Source: Pseudomonas syringae (GTDB lineage: Bacteria; Pseudomonadota; Gammaproteobacteria; Pseudomonadales; Pseudomonadaceae). From it: a stretch of DNA of 64,000 nucleotides. Positions within the stretch are counted from its first letter, which is position 1. Every line of letters begins with the position of its first letter. Both the position numbers and the translations under genes were made by a program. The notes beneath the pieces were generated by a model that worked only from the letters and a program-made list of their open reading frames with translations, did no database searches and was not told where the DNA came from. The stretch is taken from assembly GCF_023278085.1 (NCBI RefSeq), contig NZ_CP066265.1, forward strand, positions 2,944,501-3,008,500, in the 5' to 3' direction. Below are positions 16,703 to 25,614 of this stretch, one piece after another.

Positions 16703-18007
16703 ATGCATACCCTCGCAGACTTACGCGCCGGCAAACTGGCAGGCATCAAACGGCTGGACCTTTCCTGTGGGCTGAGCGAGTTTCCGCCGGAGATATTCGA
16801 TCTGGCGGACACGCTCGAAGTGCTCAACCTCAGTAGCAATGCGTTGACCTCCCTGCCCGACGATCTGCATCGGCTTACACACCTGCAAGTACTGTTCGGC
16901 TCCGACAATCTGTTTACGCATTTGCCGGAAGGCCTCGGCCGTTGCCAGAACCTGCGCATTGTCGGCTTCAAGGCCAACCGCATCGAGCAGGTCAGCGCAG
17001 CGGCACTGCCACCCCGGCTGCGCTGGCTGATTCTGACCGATAACCGGATCGAGTCGCTGCCTGACGAACTGGGGCGCCGTCCCGATCTGCAAAAGCTGAT
17101 GCTCGCTGGTAACCGGCTGAGCGCCCTGCCTTCGACTCTGAGCGCATGTCACAAGCTGGAGCTGATCCGTATCGCCGCCAACCGGCTGACCGAGCTGCCT
17201 GACTGGCTGCTGCGCCTGCCTGCGCTGGCGTGGCTTGCCTATGCTGACAATCCGCTGTGCCCGGAACACGCCGCAGCGCCGATCCGCCAGATTCCGTGGC
17301 CGCAACTGAGCCTGCGCCAGCGCCTGGGCGAAGGTGCGTCCGGGATTATCCAGCAGGCGGTCTGGCACAACGAAACCGAAGAGCGGGCAGTCGCCGTCAA
17401 GCTGTACAAGGGCAGCGTCACCAGCGACGGCTCGCCGCTCAATGAAATGGCCGCGTGCATCAGCGCCGGCAACCATGAACATCTGATTGACGTGCTGGGG
17501 CAGATCACCGGGCATCCCGCACAGCAAAGCGGCCTGGTCATGGAACTGATTGCGCCCGATTTCAGCAATCTGGCCGGACCACCCAGCCTTGAGTCTTGCA
17601 GTCGCGATGTTTACCCCAGCGATACACGCTATTCGCTGCCCGTGCTGTTACGCCTCGCCACAGGCATCGCCTCGGTTACTGCGCACCTGCATGCCAGCGG
17701 CATCACCCATGGCGATCTGTATGGGCACAATATTCTCTGGCAGAACGACGGCAATTGCCTGCTGGGAGACTTCGGCGCGGCGTCGTTTCACCCGTCATCG
17801 GTAGCGGGGCCTGCGCTAGAGCGCATCGAGACGCGGGCTTTCGGAATTCTGCTGGGGGAGTTGCTGGAGCGATGTGATGCACAACCTCATCACTCAACCA
17901 TCATCGACGGCCTGCAGGCACTTCAAGCGCGCTGCGTTCAGCCTGAGCGCGATAGCCGACCGGCGCTTGAGGAGATTCTGCGAGCGCTGCAGGCGTGGAG
18001 CGCGTAA
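16703..18007 (+). CDS. Leucine-rich-repeat protein kinase
   Basis: A 434-residue cytoplasmic protein with two parts. Residues 14-200 hold about seven leucine-rich repeats with LxxLxLxxNxLxxLP spacing (LEVLNLSSNALTSLPDDL is one). Residues 205-434 form a compact protein kinase domain: glycine loop GEGASG (209-214), lysine K233 in VAVKLY, helix-C glutamate E248, catalytic loop HGDLYGHN (D338, N343) and DFG at 356-358. All key residues are present, so it should be active, with HGD in place of HRD. No signal peptide or membrane segment is seen. It stands alone, convergent with the YebC gene. Substrate unknown; LRR-kinase fusions are typical of plants and scarce in bacteria. Confidence 0.9.
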   Translation: MHTLADLRAGKLAGIKRLDLSCGLSEFPPEIFDLADTLEVLNLSSNALTSLPDDLHRLTHLQVLFGSDNLFTHLPEGLGRCQNLRIVGFKANRIEQVSAAALPPRLRWLILTDNRIESLPDELGRRPDLQKLMLAGNRLSALPSTLSACHKLELIRIAANRLTELPDWLLRLPALAWLAYADNPLCPEHAAAPIRQIPWPQLSLRQRLGEGASGIIQQAVWHNETEERAVAVKLYKGSVTSDGSPLNEMAACISAGNHEHLIDVLGQITGHPAQQSGLVMELIAPDFSNLAGPPSLESCSRDVYPSDTRYSLPVLLRLATGIASVTAHLHASGITHGDLYGHNILWQNDGNCLLGDFGAASFHPSSVAGPALERIETRAFGILLGELLERCDAQPHHSTIIDGLQALQARCVQPERDSRPALEEILRALQAWSA

Positions 18008-18017
18008 AGCGCTCCAC
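17995..18017. terminator. Hairpin between the LRR-kinase and yebC-like genes
   Basis: Perfect nine-base arms GTGGAGCGC (17995-18003) and GCGCTCCAC (18009-18017) flank the kinase stop codon. There is no T run, so it may act as a weak or bidirectional terminator. Confidence 0.5.
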
Positions 18018-18026
18018 CTACGCGGA

Positions 18027-18731
18027 TCAGCCAGCCAGACCGACGTAGACGTTTTGCACGTCGTCGTGATTGTCGATGGCTTCAAGAAACGCTTCGACCT
18101 CGGCCATTTGCTCTTCGGTCAAGCCGTCCACGGTGCTTTTCGGGCGATAGCCCAGTTGTGCGGATTGCACCGTGAAACCGAATTCCGGGAGCTTTTTGCA
18201 GACGGCATCCATGTCGGTAGGCTCGGTCAGGAACAGCGTCGCGCCCTCTTCACCCGGTTCGCAGTCCTGGGCACCGGCTTCAATGGCCGCCTCGTCTGCA
18301 TCAGCGTCCGGTGAAGCAGGAACCGCTTCGATCATCCCCTGATACAGAAAATCCCAGGATACCGAACCCGCAGCGCCCAATTGGCCTTTGCGGAACAGCA
18401 CGCGGATTTCGGAGACCGTACGGTTGATGTTATCGGTCAGGCACTCGACGATCACCGGCACCCGATGCGGGGCAAAGCCCTCGTAGGTCAGACGCTCGAA
18501 GTTGACGCTTTCACCCAGCAGACCCGCACCCTTTTTGATGGCACGTTCCAGGGTTTCACGCGGCATGGACGCTTTTTTGGCCTGCTCCACGACCAGTCGC
18601 AGGCGTGAGTTCATGTCCGGATCGGCCCCTGCGCGGGCCGCGATCATGATCTCCTTGGACAGCTTGCCAAACGTGCGTCCCTTGGCATTGGCTGCCGCTT
18701 CTTTATGCTTGACCTTCCACTGTGCGCCCAT
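18027..18731 (-). CDS. YebC/PmpR-family protein
   Basis: A 234-residue protein starting [20 protein letters not shown], the hallmark N-terminus of YebC proteins, with [20 protein letters not shown] and the three-domain layout of the family. Members have been described as DNA-binding regulators and more recently as translation factors that help ribosomes through difficult peptide stretches. It is not the ruvC-linked copy, since no Holliday-junction genes are near. The frame is open 54 codons upstream, but the family start is at 18731. A large hairpin lies in the 5' leader. Confidence 0.92.
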   Translation of the reverse strand: MGAQWKVKHKEAAANAKGRTFGKLSKEIMIAARAGADPDMNSRLRLVVEQAKKASMPRETLERAIKKGAGLLGESVNFERLTYEGFAPHRVPVIVECLTDNINRTVSEIRVLFRKGQLGAAGSVSWDFLYQGMIEAVPASPDADADEAAIEAGAQDCEPGEEGATLFLTEPTDMDAVCKKLPEFGFTVQSAQLGYRPKSTVDGLTEEQMAEVEAFLEAIDNHDDVQNVYVGLAG

Positions 18732-19056
18732 GTCTGCTCTCTTGATCCGATAGGCGCCTCGCCGCCTGCGCCTGCAAGACAGGCAGAACGCGGCGATGGC
18801 AAGGCGCTGAAAAATGGTCACCGGCCAATATCCCCGTCCGGCGCGGCGCATTTTATACGCGATCACGACAGATGAAACCCCCGCTGGGCACATTGCCTGA
18901 CGAACTCGCCTGGATCGAAGTTGATTCAGCGGGGCGCAATGCTCTCATGCACGTCGCGGCTTGTAGTCCTTTTCCGAAAAAACAGGCGGCAATGCTTTTC
19001 CGAACCGGCATTTCGTAACCTTCGCCCCCAGAATTTCAAGGTGAGAGAGCCATCGG
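18732..19056. other. 325-base divergent gap with large hairpin and short direct repeat
   Basis: The gap separates the yebC-like gene and vgrG. At 18754-18807 three pairs of arms nest into one long hairpin: GCGCCT/AGGCGC, CGCCGC/GCGGCG and CCTG/CAGG. A ten-base direct repeat CTTTTCCGAA occurs near 18969 and again near 18994. No open frame here has a family signal. The hairpin would lie in the 5' leader of the yebC-like mRNA. Confidence 0.5.
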
Positions 19057-20682
19057 ATGTATGAAGACCAGCAAGCGCCAGTCACCCTGACAATCGCCGA
19101 CTGCCAGACGGACCTGCGTGTCATCAGTTTCAACGGCCTGGACGCCCTCAATGAGCCGTATCGCTTCAACATCAAACTGGTTGGCAGCGATCCGGACCTG
19201 AATCTCGACAGCCTGCTCGAACGCGGCGCATTTCTGGGTTTCGGGCAGGTCGACCACGGGATCCACGGGCGGATAAGCCAGGCCAGCCTGATCTACACCG
19301 GCGAGCACTTGAGCCTCTACCATCTGGTGCTGATGCCGACGCTGGAAAAGCTCGCCCGGCGACGTCAACGCCGTGTCTATCAGGACCTCACGGTTCCACA
19401 ACTGATCGTTCAGTTGCTTGAGGCGCATGGCATAGAAGCCGACGCGCAGCGCTTCGACCACATGACAGGCCTGTATCCCCGCCGGGCACTGTGCATTCAG
19501 TACGATGAAAGCGATCTGCACCTGCTGCAACGTCTGTGCGAGGAAGAAGGTATCCACTTTCGCTTTGAGCATGATGCCGAACGTCACATTCTGGTGTTTT
19601 CAGACGATCCGGCCAGTTTTCCGCTGCAGCGGGTGCCCGTCCGGTTCGGGCATGCGCAACAGGCTGGCCCGTACCCGCCGACGCTGCTGCACATGGCTGA
19701 AACGCTATCGATGCAGAGCGCGCTGCGCCAACATGCCGAGTACCTTGACGAGGATGATTCACCTGTATTTCCGGCACGCGCCCGACAACCCGAATCGCCT
19801 GCAGCCAACCAACCATTCGAATCCATGGGCAACGCCGGCCCGCGTACTCATCAACAGGCCCTGCACCTGCAGCACGGCGCACGCAAACTGGAGCGCCTGC
19901 GCTGCGAACGACGCGATATAAGGGGACGAAGCAATCACACGGCACTGCGCAGCGGGCAGATCCTCCAGGTGCTGGATCACCCCGAGCGGCTGCTCAACGA
20001 TCAGTGGCTGCTGACTAAGGTCCACCACAGCGTTCGACAGTTGCGGGTGCTCAGAGGGCTCAATACGCACGACATACTCGCCATCCTGCGTATTCTTGCC
20101 GATGAACAATCGGCATCGATTGACGCTGAGCAGATGCCCGGCAACAGTTACCGCAACCGCTTCAGCGTCATACCCTGGGCAACGCCGTTTCGCCCCTCGC
20201 TGAAGCGTCAGCGCCCCGCACTGACCGGCACTCACCAGGCGACGCTGATGCCCCCGTCCGATGATTGCGCGCAATATCCAGGTTATCGACCGGTCGGTTT
20301 CGACTGGCAACGAGCTTCGCCCTACGCCGACTCGCAGCCGCGCTGGCCACGGGTGCAAATCGCCTGCGACACGGTGTACACACTGGCACCCGGCGCGCGC
20401 GTATTGATCCGCTACCTCGACAATAACGCAGACCGCCCGGTGATCTGCGCAGCACTGCTACGGCCAGAGGATGCCGCCAGACCCTGCATCACCCTTGACG
20501 GCGCACAGGTCACAACGACCAGAGACCTACCGCTCGAAAACGATCAGCGGCTGAACATTGCGTCCAGCGAAACAATAACGTTGCACGGGCGGCAGGCTGA
20601 CATTCATATCGACACACAGGGCGTCACGATCATCGGTGCAGCCTTTACCACGATGTCCTCAGGCCCCCTCAACAATCCTTGA
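19057..20682 (+). CDS. Orphan type VI secretion VgrG-like spike protein
   Basis: A 541-residue VgrG/Rhs-Vgr family protein. The gp27-like N-terminal half is clear (residues 1-240: [53 protein letters not shown]). The gp5-like OB part is weaker ([20 protein letters not shown], then [14 protein letters not shown]) and the tail ends in a short [16 protein letters not shown] segment, with no effector domain attached. VgrG trimers tip the T6SS tube. No other T6SS gene, PAAR protein or effector/immunity pair is beside it, so it is an orphan or a remnant island. Its 3' end overlaps the convergent enoyl-CoA hydratase gene by 14 bases. Confidence 0.88.
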   Translation: MYEDQQAPVTLTIADCQTDLRVISFNGLDALNEPYRFNIKLVGSDPDLNLDSLLERGAFLGFGQVDHGIHGRISQASLIYTGEHLSLYHLVLMPTLEKLARRRQRRVYQDLTVPQLIVQLLEAHGIEADAQRFDHMTGLYPRRALCIQYDESDLHLLQRLCEEEGIHFRFEHDAERHILVFSDDPASFPLQRVPVRFGHAQQAGPYPPTLLHMAETLSMQSALRQHAEYLDEDDSPVFPARARQPESPAANQPFESMGNAGPRTHQQALHLQHGARKLERLRCERRDIRGRSNHTALRSGQILQVLDHPERLLNDQWLLTKVHHSVRQLRVLRGLNTHDILAILRILADEQSASIDAEQMPGNSYRNRFSVIPWATPFRPSLKRQRPALTGTHQATLMPPSDDCAQYPGYRPVGFDWQRASPYADSQPRWPRVQIACDTVYTLAPGARVLIRYLDNNADRPVICAALLRPEDAARPCITLDGAQVTTTRDLPLENDQRLNIASSETITLHGRQADIHIDTQGVTIIGAAFTTMSSGPLNNP

Positions 20683-21442
20683 AGTCCGGCTTGCGCTTGT
20701 CGATAAACGCCGTCATGCCTTCTTTCTGGTCGTGACTGGCAAATGTGGCATGAAACACCCGGCGCTCGAAGCGGATGCCTTCAGCCAGGCTGACTTCAAA
20801 GGCGCGATTGACACTCTCCTTGACCAGCATCGCCACAGGCAGGGACTTTTCGGCAATGACGGCTGCGACAGCCAATGCTTCCGGCAGTAACTGTTCCAGC
20901 GGCAGAACCCTGGCCACCAGGCCGGCGCGCTCGGCTTCATGGGCGTCGATCAGGCGGCCGGTCAGGCACATTTCCATGGCCTTGGCCTTGCCGACGGCAC
21001 GGGTCAGGCGCTGCGTCCCGCCCATTCCCGGCAACACGCCCAGGTTGATTTCCGGCTGGCCGAACCGGGCGTTTTCGGCGGCCAGAATGAAATCGCACAT
21101 CAGCGCCAGCTCACAGCCGCCGCCCAGTGCAAAGCCGGCCACGGCAGCCACCATCGGCTTGCGCCTGGCGGCAACCCGGTCACTCTCGCGAAACAGGTCG
21201 TCGAGGTAGATCTGCGGATAGGTCAGGTCGACCATTTCCTTGATGTCCGCTCCTGCAGCGAACGCTTTTTCCGAGCCCGTAAGGACGATACAGCCAATGG
21301 CTGCGTCTGCTTCGAACGCGTCAAGTGCGTGGTTGAGTTCGTCGATCAGGCGGGCATTCAATGCATTCAGCGCCTTGGGACGATTAAGAGTGATCACCCC
21401 GACGCCGCCTATAATCTCACTTAGAATAGTCTCGTAAGGCAT
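20669..21442 (-). CDS. Enoyl-CoA hydratase/crotonase
   Basis: A 257-residue crotonase-fold enzyme of standard length. The oxyanion-hole region reads [20 protein letters not shown] and is followed by [20 protein letters not shown], which holds the second catalytic glutamate; this supports true 2-enoyl-CoA hydratase activity in beta-oxidation. It lies about 95 bases downstream of a thiolase gene on the same strand, and the two probably work on the same acyl-CoA substrates. The 3' end overlaps vgrG. Confidence 0.93.
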   Translation of the reverse strand: MPYETILSEIIGGVGVITLNRPKALNALNARLIDELNHALDAFEADAAIGCIVLTGSEKAFAAGADIKEMVDLTYPQIYLDDLFRESDRVAARRKPMVAAVAGFALGGGCELALMCDFILAAENARFGQPEINLGVLPGMGGTQRLTRAVGKAKAMEMCLTGRLIDAHEAERAGLVARVLPLEQLLPEALAVAAVIAEKSLPVAMLVKESVNRAFEVSLAEGIRFERRVFHATFASHDQKEGMTAFIDKRKPDFKDC

Positions 21443-21536
21443 TGATAAATATCCTTTTTATATAAAAAGCTAATGCTCAGGCAGATTCTATAGAATCCAC
21501 CTTGCAAATATCATTTAACTCATTGTAATTAAAAGA

Positions 21537-22745
21537 CTAACCGACTAATTCAATCGCTATTGCTGTCGCTTCACCGCCCCCGATGCAAATGGCCGCCACA
21601 CCGCGCTTGAGTTGCCTGCTTCGCAAAGCCGCGAGCAACGTCACAATGATGCGCGCGCCCGACGCACCGATCGGATGGCCTAACGCGCAGGCCCCGCCAT
21701 TGACGTTGACCTTCTCATGCGAGATGCCCAGCGTGCTCATCGTCACCAGTGCGACCACAGCGAAGGCTTCATTGATTTCAAACAGATCGACGTCGTTCAA
21801 ATTCCAGCCTGTCTTGCTCAAAAGGCGTTGAATTGCGCCGATCGGGGCGGTGGGAAACAGGCCGGGGGCATCAGCGAAAGCAGCATGTGCGTGGATCACG
21901 GCTAACGGTTGCAGACCACGCTGTTGTGCTTCTGACTGACGCATCAGCAACAGCGCAGCAGCGCCGTCCGAGATCGAACTGGAGTTGGCCGCAGTGACCG
22001 TCCCCCCCTCGCGGAAGGCCGGTTTGAGCGTCGGAATCTTGTCCAGACGCGCTTTGGGGGGTTGCTCGTCCTGAGTGATCAGCCTGGATTCCTTGCCGAC
22101 GCGGGCCTGCACCGGAACGATCTCGGCGTCGAACAGCCCGTCGGCGATGGCCTGCTGAGCGCGAGTCAACGAGGTCATGGCAAAGGCATCCTGCGCCTCG
22201 CGACTGAAACCATGCAGCTGCGCGCAATCTTCAGCGTAAGTGCCCATCAGCCGACCGGGCTCGTAGGCGTCTTCCAGGCCGTCGAGAAACATGTGATCGA
22301 GGATTTTTCCGTGGCCCATGCGATAACCCGCTCGGGCCCGATCCAGCAGATAGGGTGCGTTAGACATGCTTTCCATGCCTCCAGCCACCACCACCCTCGC
22401 GCTGCCTGCCAGCAACAGGTCATGCGCCATGATCGTGGTCTGCATGCCGGAACCGCACATTTTATTGACCGTGCTGCATACCGTCGCAGTGCTCAGACCT
22501 GCGCCGAGCGCAGCCTGCCGGGCCGGAGCCTGACCCAGCCCGGCGGGCAGCACGCAGCCAAACAGCACTTCGTCGACATGAGCGGGATCTATCCCGGCGC
22601 GCTCGACGCTGGCGCGGATCGCAGCCGAGCCCAGGCAGGTGGCACTGAGGCTCTGCAGATCGCCCTGAAAACCGCCCATGGGCGTGCGTGCAGCGCTGAC
22701 AATGACCACGGGGTCGTGATGCGGGGTTGTCCCTTCTATGGACAT
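21537..22745 (-). CDS. Acetyl-CoA C-acyltransferase (thiolase)
   Basis: A 402-residue thiolase. The acyl-accepting cysteine is C97 in NKMCGSGMQ, and the C-terminal GHPIGASGAR and CIGGGEATAIAIE motifs supply the catalytic histidine and second cysteine. Length and motifs fit acetyl-CoA acetyltransferase. The frame is open 122 codons upstream of ATG 22745, but the family N-terminus (PVVIVSAARTPMGGF) begins just after it. It is followed by an enoyl-CoA hydratase gene, suggesting a small fatty-acid or acetoacetyl-CoA module. Confidence 0.93.
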   Translation of the reverse strand: MSIEGTTPHHDPVVIVSAARTPMGGFQGDLQSLSATCLGSAAIRASVERAGIDPAHVDEVLFGCVLPAGLGQAPARQAALGAGLSTATVCSTVNKMCGSGMQTTIMAHDLLLAGSARVVVAGGMESMSNAPYLLDRARAGYRMGHGKILDHMFLDGLEDAYEPGRLMGTYAEDCAQLHGFSREAQDAFAMTSLTRAQQAIADGLFDAEIVPVQARVGKESRLITQDEQPPKARLDKIPTLKPAFREGGTVTAANSSSISDGAAALLLMRQSEAQQRGLQPLAVIHAHAAFADAPGLFPTAPIGAIQRLLSKTGWNLNDVDLFEINEAFAVVALVTMSTLGISHEKVNVNGGACALGHPIGASGARIIVTLLAALRSRQLKRGVAAICIGGGEATAIAIELVG

Positions 22746-22920
22746 GGCTATCTCCAGTCTTGTTTTTATCGGGTCGCTGAAATGATCAACCCGTCGCTTC
22801 AACCACGCAACGGGTAAAGCAGGCAGATTAGCGGGTATCTGCAGATTGCGCCCGAGCGGACGAATCTCTGACCGAAGACGAGGTCTGACGGTTACTGAAC
22901 CTTGCCCCTGGAGCCCGCCA

Positions 22921-23400
22921 ATGTCGCTACACCCGATCCGCGCCCTGATCTCGGGCTTGCTGGTTCTGGCCCTGAGCGCGTGTGCGCTGATGCCGCAGCG
23001 CGACCCGCTGAGCATCAATGTCGTCGGTATCGAGCCGATTCCGGGGCAAGGACTGGAACTGCGCATGGCGGTCACCTTGCGCGTGCAGAATCCTAACGAA
23101 ACCGAGATCAACTACACCGGCGTGGCGCTGGATCTGGACGTGAACGGCAGACTGCTGGCCTCGGGCGTCAGTAATCAGAAAGGCACGGTAGGACGCTTCT
23201 CCGAAGCCGTACTGGTGGTGCCGGTCAGCGTGTCGGCCTTTGCCGCGCTGCGTCAGGCATTGGGCCTGACCCAGAGCCAGCGTCTGGACAATCTGCCGTA
23301 CACCTTGCGTGGCAAACTGGCTGGCGGCCTGTTCGGCACCCTGCGTTTCAGCGACAGCGGCACACTGGACCTGCGCCAGGCTGAGGGCGACCCCTGGTAA
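22921..23400 (+). CDS. LEA14-like (LEA type 2) lipoprotein
   Basis: A 159-residue lipoprotein with signal peptide and lipobox LALSAC (cysteine near residue 21), followed by a water-stress/LEA type 2 beta-sandwich domain (ELRMAVTLRVQNPNETEINY). Such proteins are thought to be envelope-associated and to resemble desiccation-related LEA14; their role is poorly known. It is divergent from the thiolase gene. A longer in-frame reading upstream exists, but ATG 22921 gives the proper signal peptide. Confidence 0.85.
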   Translation: MSLHPIRALISGLLVLALSACALMPQRDPLSINVVGIEPIPGQGLELRMAVTLRVQNPNETEINYTGVALDLDVNGRLLASGVSNQKGTVGRFSEAVLVVPVSVSAFAALRQALGLTQSQRLDNLPYTLRGKLAGGLFGTLRFSDSGTLDLRQAEGDPW

Positions 23401-23557
23401 CGCCTGATCGCTGACTAGCAGAAATATTCAGCTTCAGGTCGTTGATGTGAGCACGAGACAGGCGCACGGGTGAATCTGTCAGAAAGCAGTGGCATGTTTG
23501 CTGCTTGACCAGAGACACCTACGCCCCTCAATCCTCACGCTCAAGGAAGACCTGCCA

Positions 23558-24427
23558 ATGATGCTGCGAACGCTGTCAGCACAACTCTGCACCCTTTTTG
23601 TTCTCACCTTCAGCGCGCTGCTGACCGGCCCCGTATGGGCCGCCGATAAAAGTGCCAAACGCGGTATCGCCTATGACATCACCTCGCCTGCCGATCTGAG
23701 CGCGTTATCGTCCGGCGTGAGCTGGTGGTACAACTGGAGCCCGAAACCGCATGACCGCCTGGCATCCTACGATTACGCCTCGGTGTACGGCGTCGACTTC
23801 ATCCCGATGGTCTGGAACGACAACGTCGATGACGGCCAGTTGAAGCTCTATCTACAGGCACACCCCGCCATTCGCTACCTGCTGGTCATCAATGAACCCA
23901 ATCTGACAGACCAGGCCAACATGACGCCTGAGGCGGCTGCCCGCTTCTGGCCGCGACTGGAACAGATCGCGGCGCAGACCGGCGTGAAACTGGTAGGCCC
24001 GGCCATGAACTGGGGAACCATGGCGGGTTACGGCGACCCGGTGCTATGGCTCGATGCCTTCTACGCTGCGTACCGATCGATGAACCAGAATCGCGACCCG
24101 CAGATCGATTATCTGGCCTTTCATTGGTACGACTACGGCCTGTCAGGGATGCTCGACCGGCTGGCTCGCTACGGGAAACCGGTGTGGGTCACAGAGTTTG
24201 CCAATTGGCACGGGCTCGATGATGGAGCGCAGATTGACTCTGTCGCAAAGCAGAAGCAGCAAATGGCCGACATGGTTGCCACCCTTGAAGGACGTGCGGA
24301 CGTGTTCAGGTATGCCTGGTTCACCGGGCGCATGACTCAGGACCCGCACTTCTCCAGTTTGCTGAGCGATGAGGGCAAACTGACCGAGCTGGGTCAGTAC
24401 TACCTGTCTCTGCCGTACAGCGAGTGA
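23558..24427 (+). CDS. Secreted glycoside hydrolase, GH128-like (beta-1,3-glucanase fold)
   Basis: A 289-residue secreted protein. The signal peptide ends near residue 29 (GPVWAAD). The rest is a TIM-barrel of the glycosyl hydrolase catalytic core/GH128 type: acid/base E113 in LLVINEPNL, FHWYDYG near residues 188-194 and nucleophile E213 in VTEFANWHG. GH128 enzymes cleave beta-1,3-glucan, as in fungal or plant cell walls. AAGGA eight bases before ATG 23558 supports this start. A GH3 enzyme gene lies 1.2 kb downstream, so a shared role in glucan use is plausible. Confidence 0.85.
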   Translation: MMLRTLSAQLCTLFVLTFSALLTGPVWAADKSAKRGIAYDITSPADLSALSSGVSWWYNWSPKPHDRLASYDYASVYGVDFIPMVWNDNVDDGQLKLYLQAHPAIRYLLVINEPNLTDQANMTPEAAARFWPRLEQIAAQTGVKLVGPAMNWGTMAGYGDPVLWLDAFYAAYRSMNQNRDPQIDYLAFHWYDYGLSGMLDRLARYGKPVWVTEFANWHGLDDGAQIDSVAKQKQQMADMVATLEGRADVFRYAWFTGRMTQDPHFSSLLSDEGKLTELGQYYLSLPYSE

Positions 24428-24449
24428 CGTTCGCACCTTGATGAGGCGA

Positions 24450-24755
24450 TCAGCGCGAACAGGTGACGCGCTGGTCCGCCAAAGACGCAGCGCCGATTTC
24501 GGTCAGGCCGCTGATGAGGTGCTGGGTGTAAGGAAATGACAGATCGGGCTCAAGGACTTTTGCCGAGGTCAGCAGCCCTTCCCTGACCATCGTATCGACG
24601 GTCGTTACGCAGACAGGTATGGCCGGAAGGCTGGTACAGGCGCGAACCAGCTCTATATAGATCTGCCCGAATGTCAGTTTCCGCGGTCTGCTTGAGCACA
24701 GACGTCTGACGATCCTCAAGATCGCAAGATCAATCCGTTGATGTTCGTGACTCAC
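24450..24755 (-). CDS. Hypothetical protein, possible small regulator
   Basis: A 101-residue protein that I do not recognise. Its first half is basic and helical (AILRIVRRLCSSRPRKLTFG) and could fold as a winged helix (TTVDTMVREGLLTSAKVLEP), but there is no clear family signature. GTG 24755 is preferred to the upstream ATG because an AGGTGA ribosome-like site directly precedes it. It is convergent with the GH128-like gene and faces a long AT-rich gap upstream. Coding status rests on open frame and position only. Confidence 0.5.
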   Translation of the reverse strand: MSHEHQRIDLAILRIVRRLCSSRPRKLTFGQIYIELVRACTSLPAIPVCVTTVDTMVREGLLTSAKVLEPDLSFPYTQHLISGLTEIGAASLADQRVTCSR

Positions 24756-25356
24756 CTCACCTGCCTTTAAAATAATCAACGCCCACACATAACCAGCGGA
24801 TCGGGTCTAACTGCACTCGACCGTTAGACTCGAGATCCGGCACTAATAAACAACACTAAAAGTGGAATGCCGATGTATTGAAACAGGCATATCCGCTGTC
24901 ATTGACCGTTAATGCATTTAAATAATTTTACACCTGAGCACGCCACGTGACTGCTGATAAAAAATACATCGCTGCGCGAATAATAAATACCGCAGGCGTG
25001 ACTTCCCCTTCAAGCTGCACAGCTTACCAGATCACTAAACCTAACAGCAATTAGGTTTACAGAACGCAATTAAAACCTTAAAAATAACGCTAAAAGGCAA
25101 TTTATCGTCCGTATTTTTCATTTTTTTGGTGAAATTTTATCGAAAAATCGAAGTATTTCTTTAAATTTCAGAAGGGACACAGTCAAAAACGACTCAAAAA
25201 CAAGATACTAGCCAAGTGATATCATTTATTAAAAACAGCATTGCGAATATTTTATAACCCGGCGAACTTTTTAACTGCACGCTGGACTTAATGTTCAGCC
25301 AAGCAATGCGTCATTGCGACAGCCGTCTGTTTTCCCCTTGTGAACCCATAATCGAG
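24756..25356. other. 600-base AT-rich gap with palindrome, no gene seen
   Basis: This stretch is far richer in A and T than its neighbours and has no credible open frame. It contains a perfect palindrome AAACCTAA-cagcaa-TTAGGTTT (25037-25058) and many A/T runs near 25100-25260. AT-rich islands before secreted-enzyme genes often bind nucleoid proteins such as MvaT/H-NS; that is inference. A regulator site for the gene pair at 25357-28352 may lie here. Confidence 0.55.
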
Positions 25357-25614
25357 ATGCGATCGATGACTAGATGCATGCTGTCTGTTTTCAGCGCAGT
25401 ACTTCTGTGCGCGCAAAGTGTGTCCGCGCTGGCAGCGGATTCAACTTCTACAGCGACGACCACTGATCAACAGATCAGGGTGCAGGTAGAAGCGAAACGC
25501 GACCAGTTGTCCGGTGCCGACAAAATCAGCCCGACCGGGCAGAAAAGCTCTTCCACCCTGCTTGATGCGCCGGTAGTGACCGACGACGCCCCTGCACAGG
25601 CGCAACGACCATGA
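25357..25614 (+). CDS. Small secreted peptide translationally coupled to the GH3 gene
   Basis: An 85-residue product with a clean Sec signal peptide (MLSVFSAVLLCAQSVSALAA), leaving a mature part of about 60 residues rich in Thr, Ser, Gln and Asp with no predicted fold. No family recognised. Its TGA overlaps the ATG of the GH3 gene (ATGA at 25611-25614), a coupling that argues it is really translated. ATG 25366 is an alternative start and the ribosome site is weak for both. It could aid expression or export of the hydrolase. Confidence 0.6.
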   Translation: MRSMTRCMLSVFSAVLLCAQSVSALAADSTSTATTTDQQIRVQVEAKRDQLSGADKISPTGQKSSSTLLDAPVVTDDAPAQAQRP

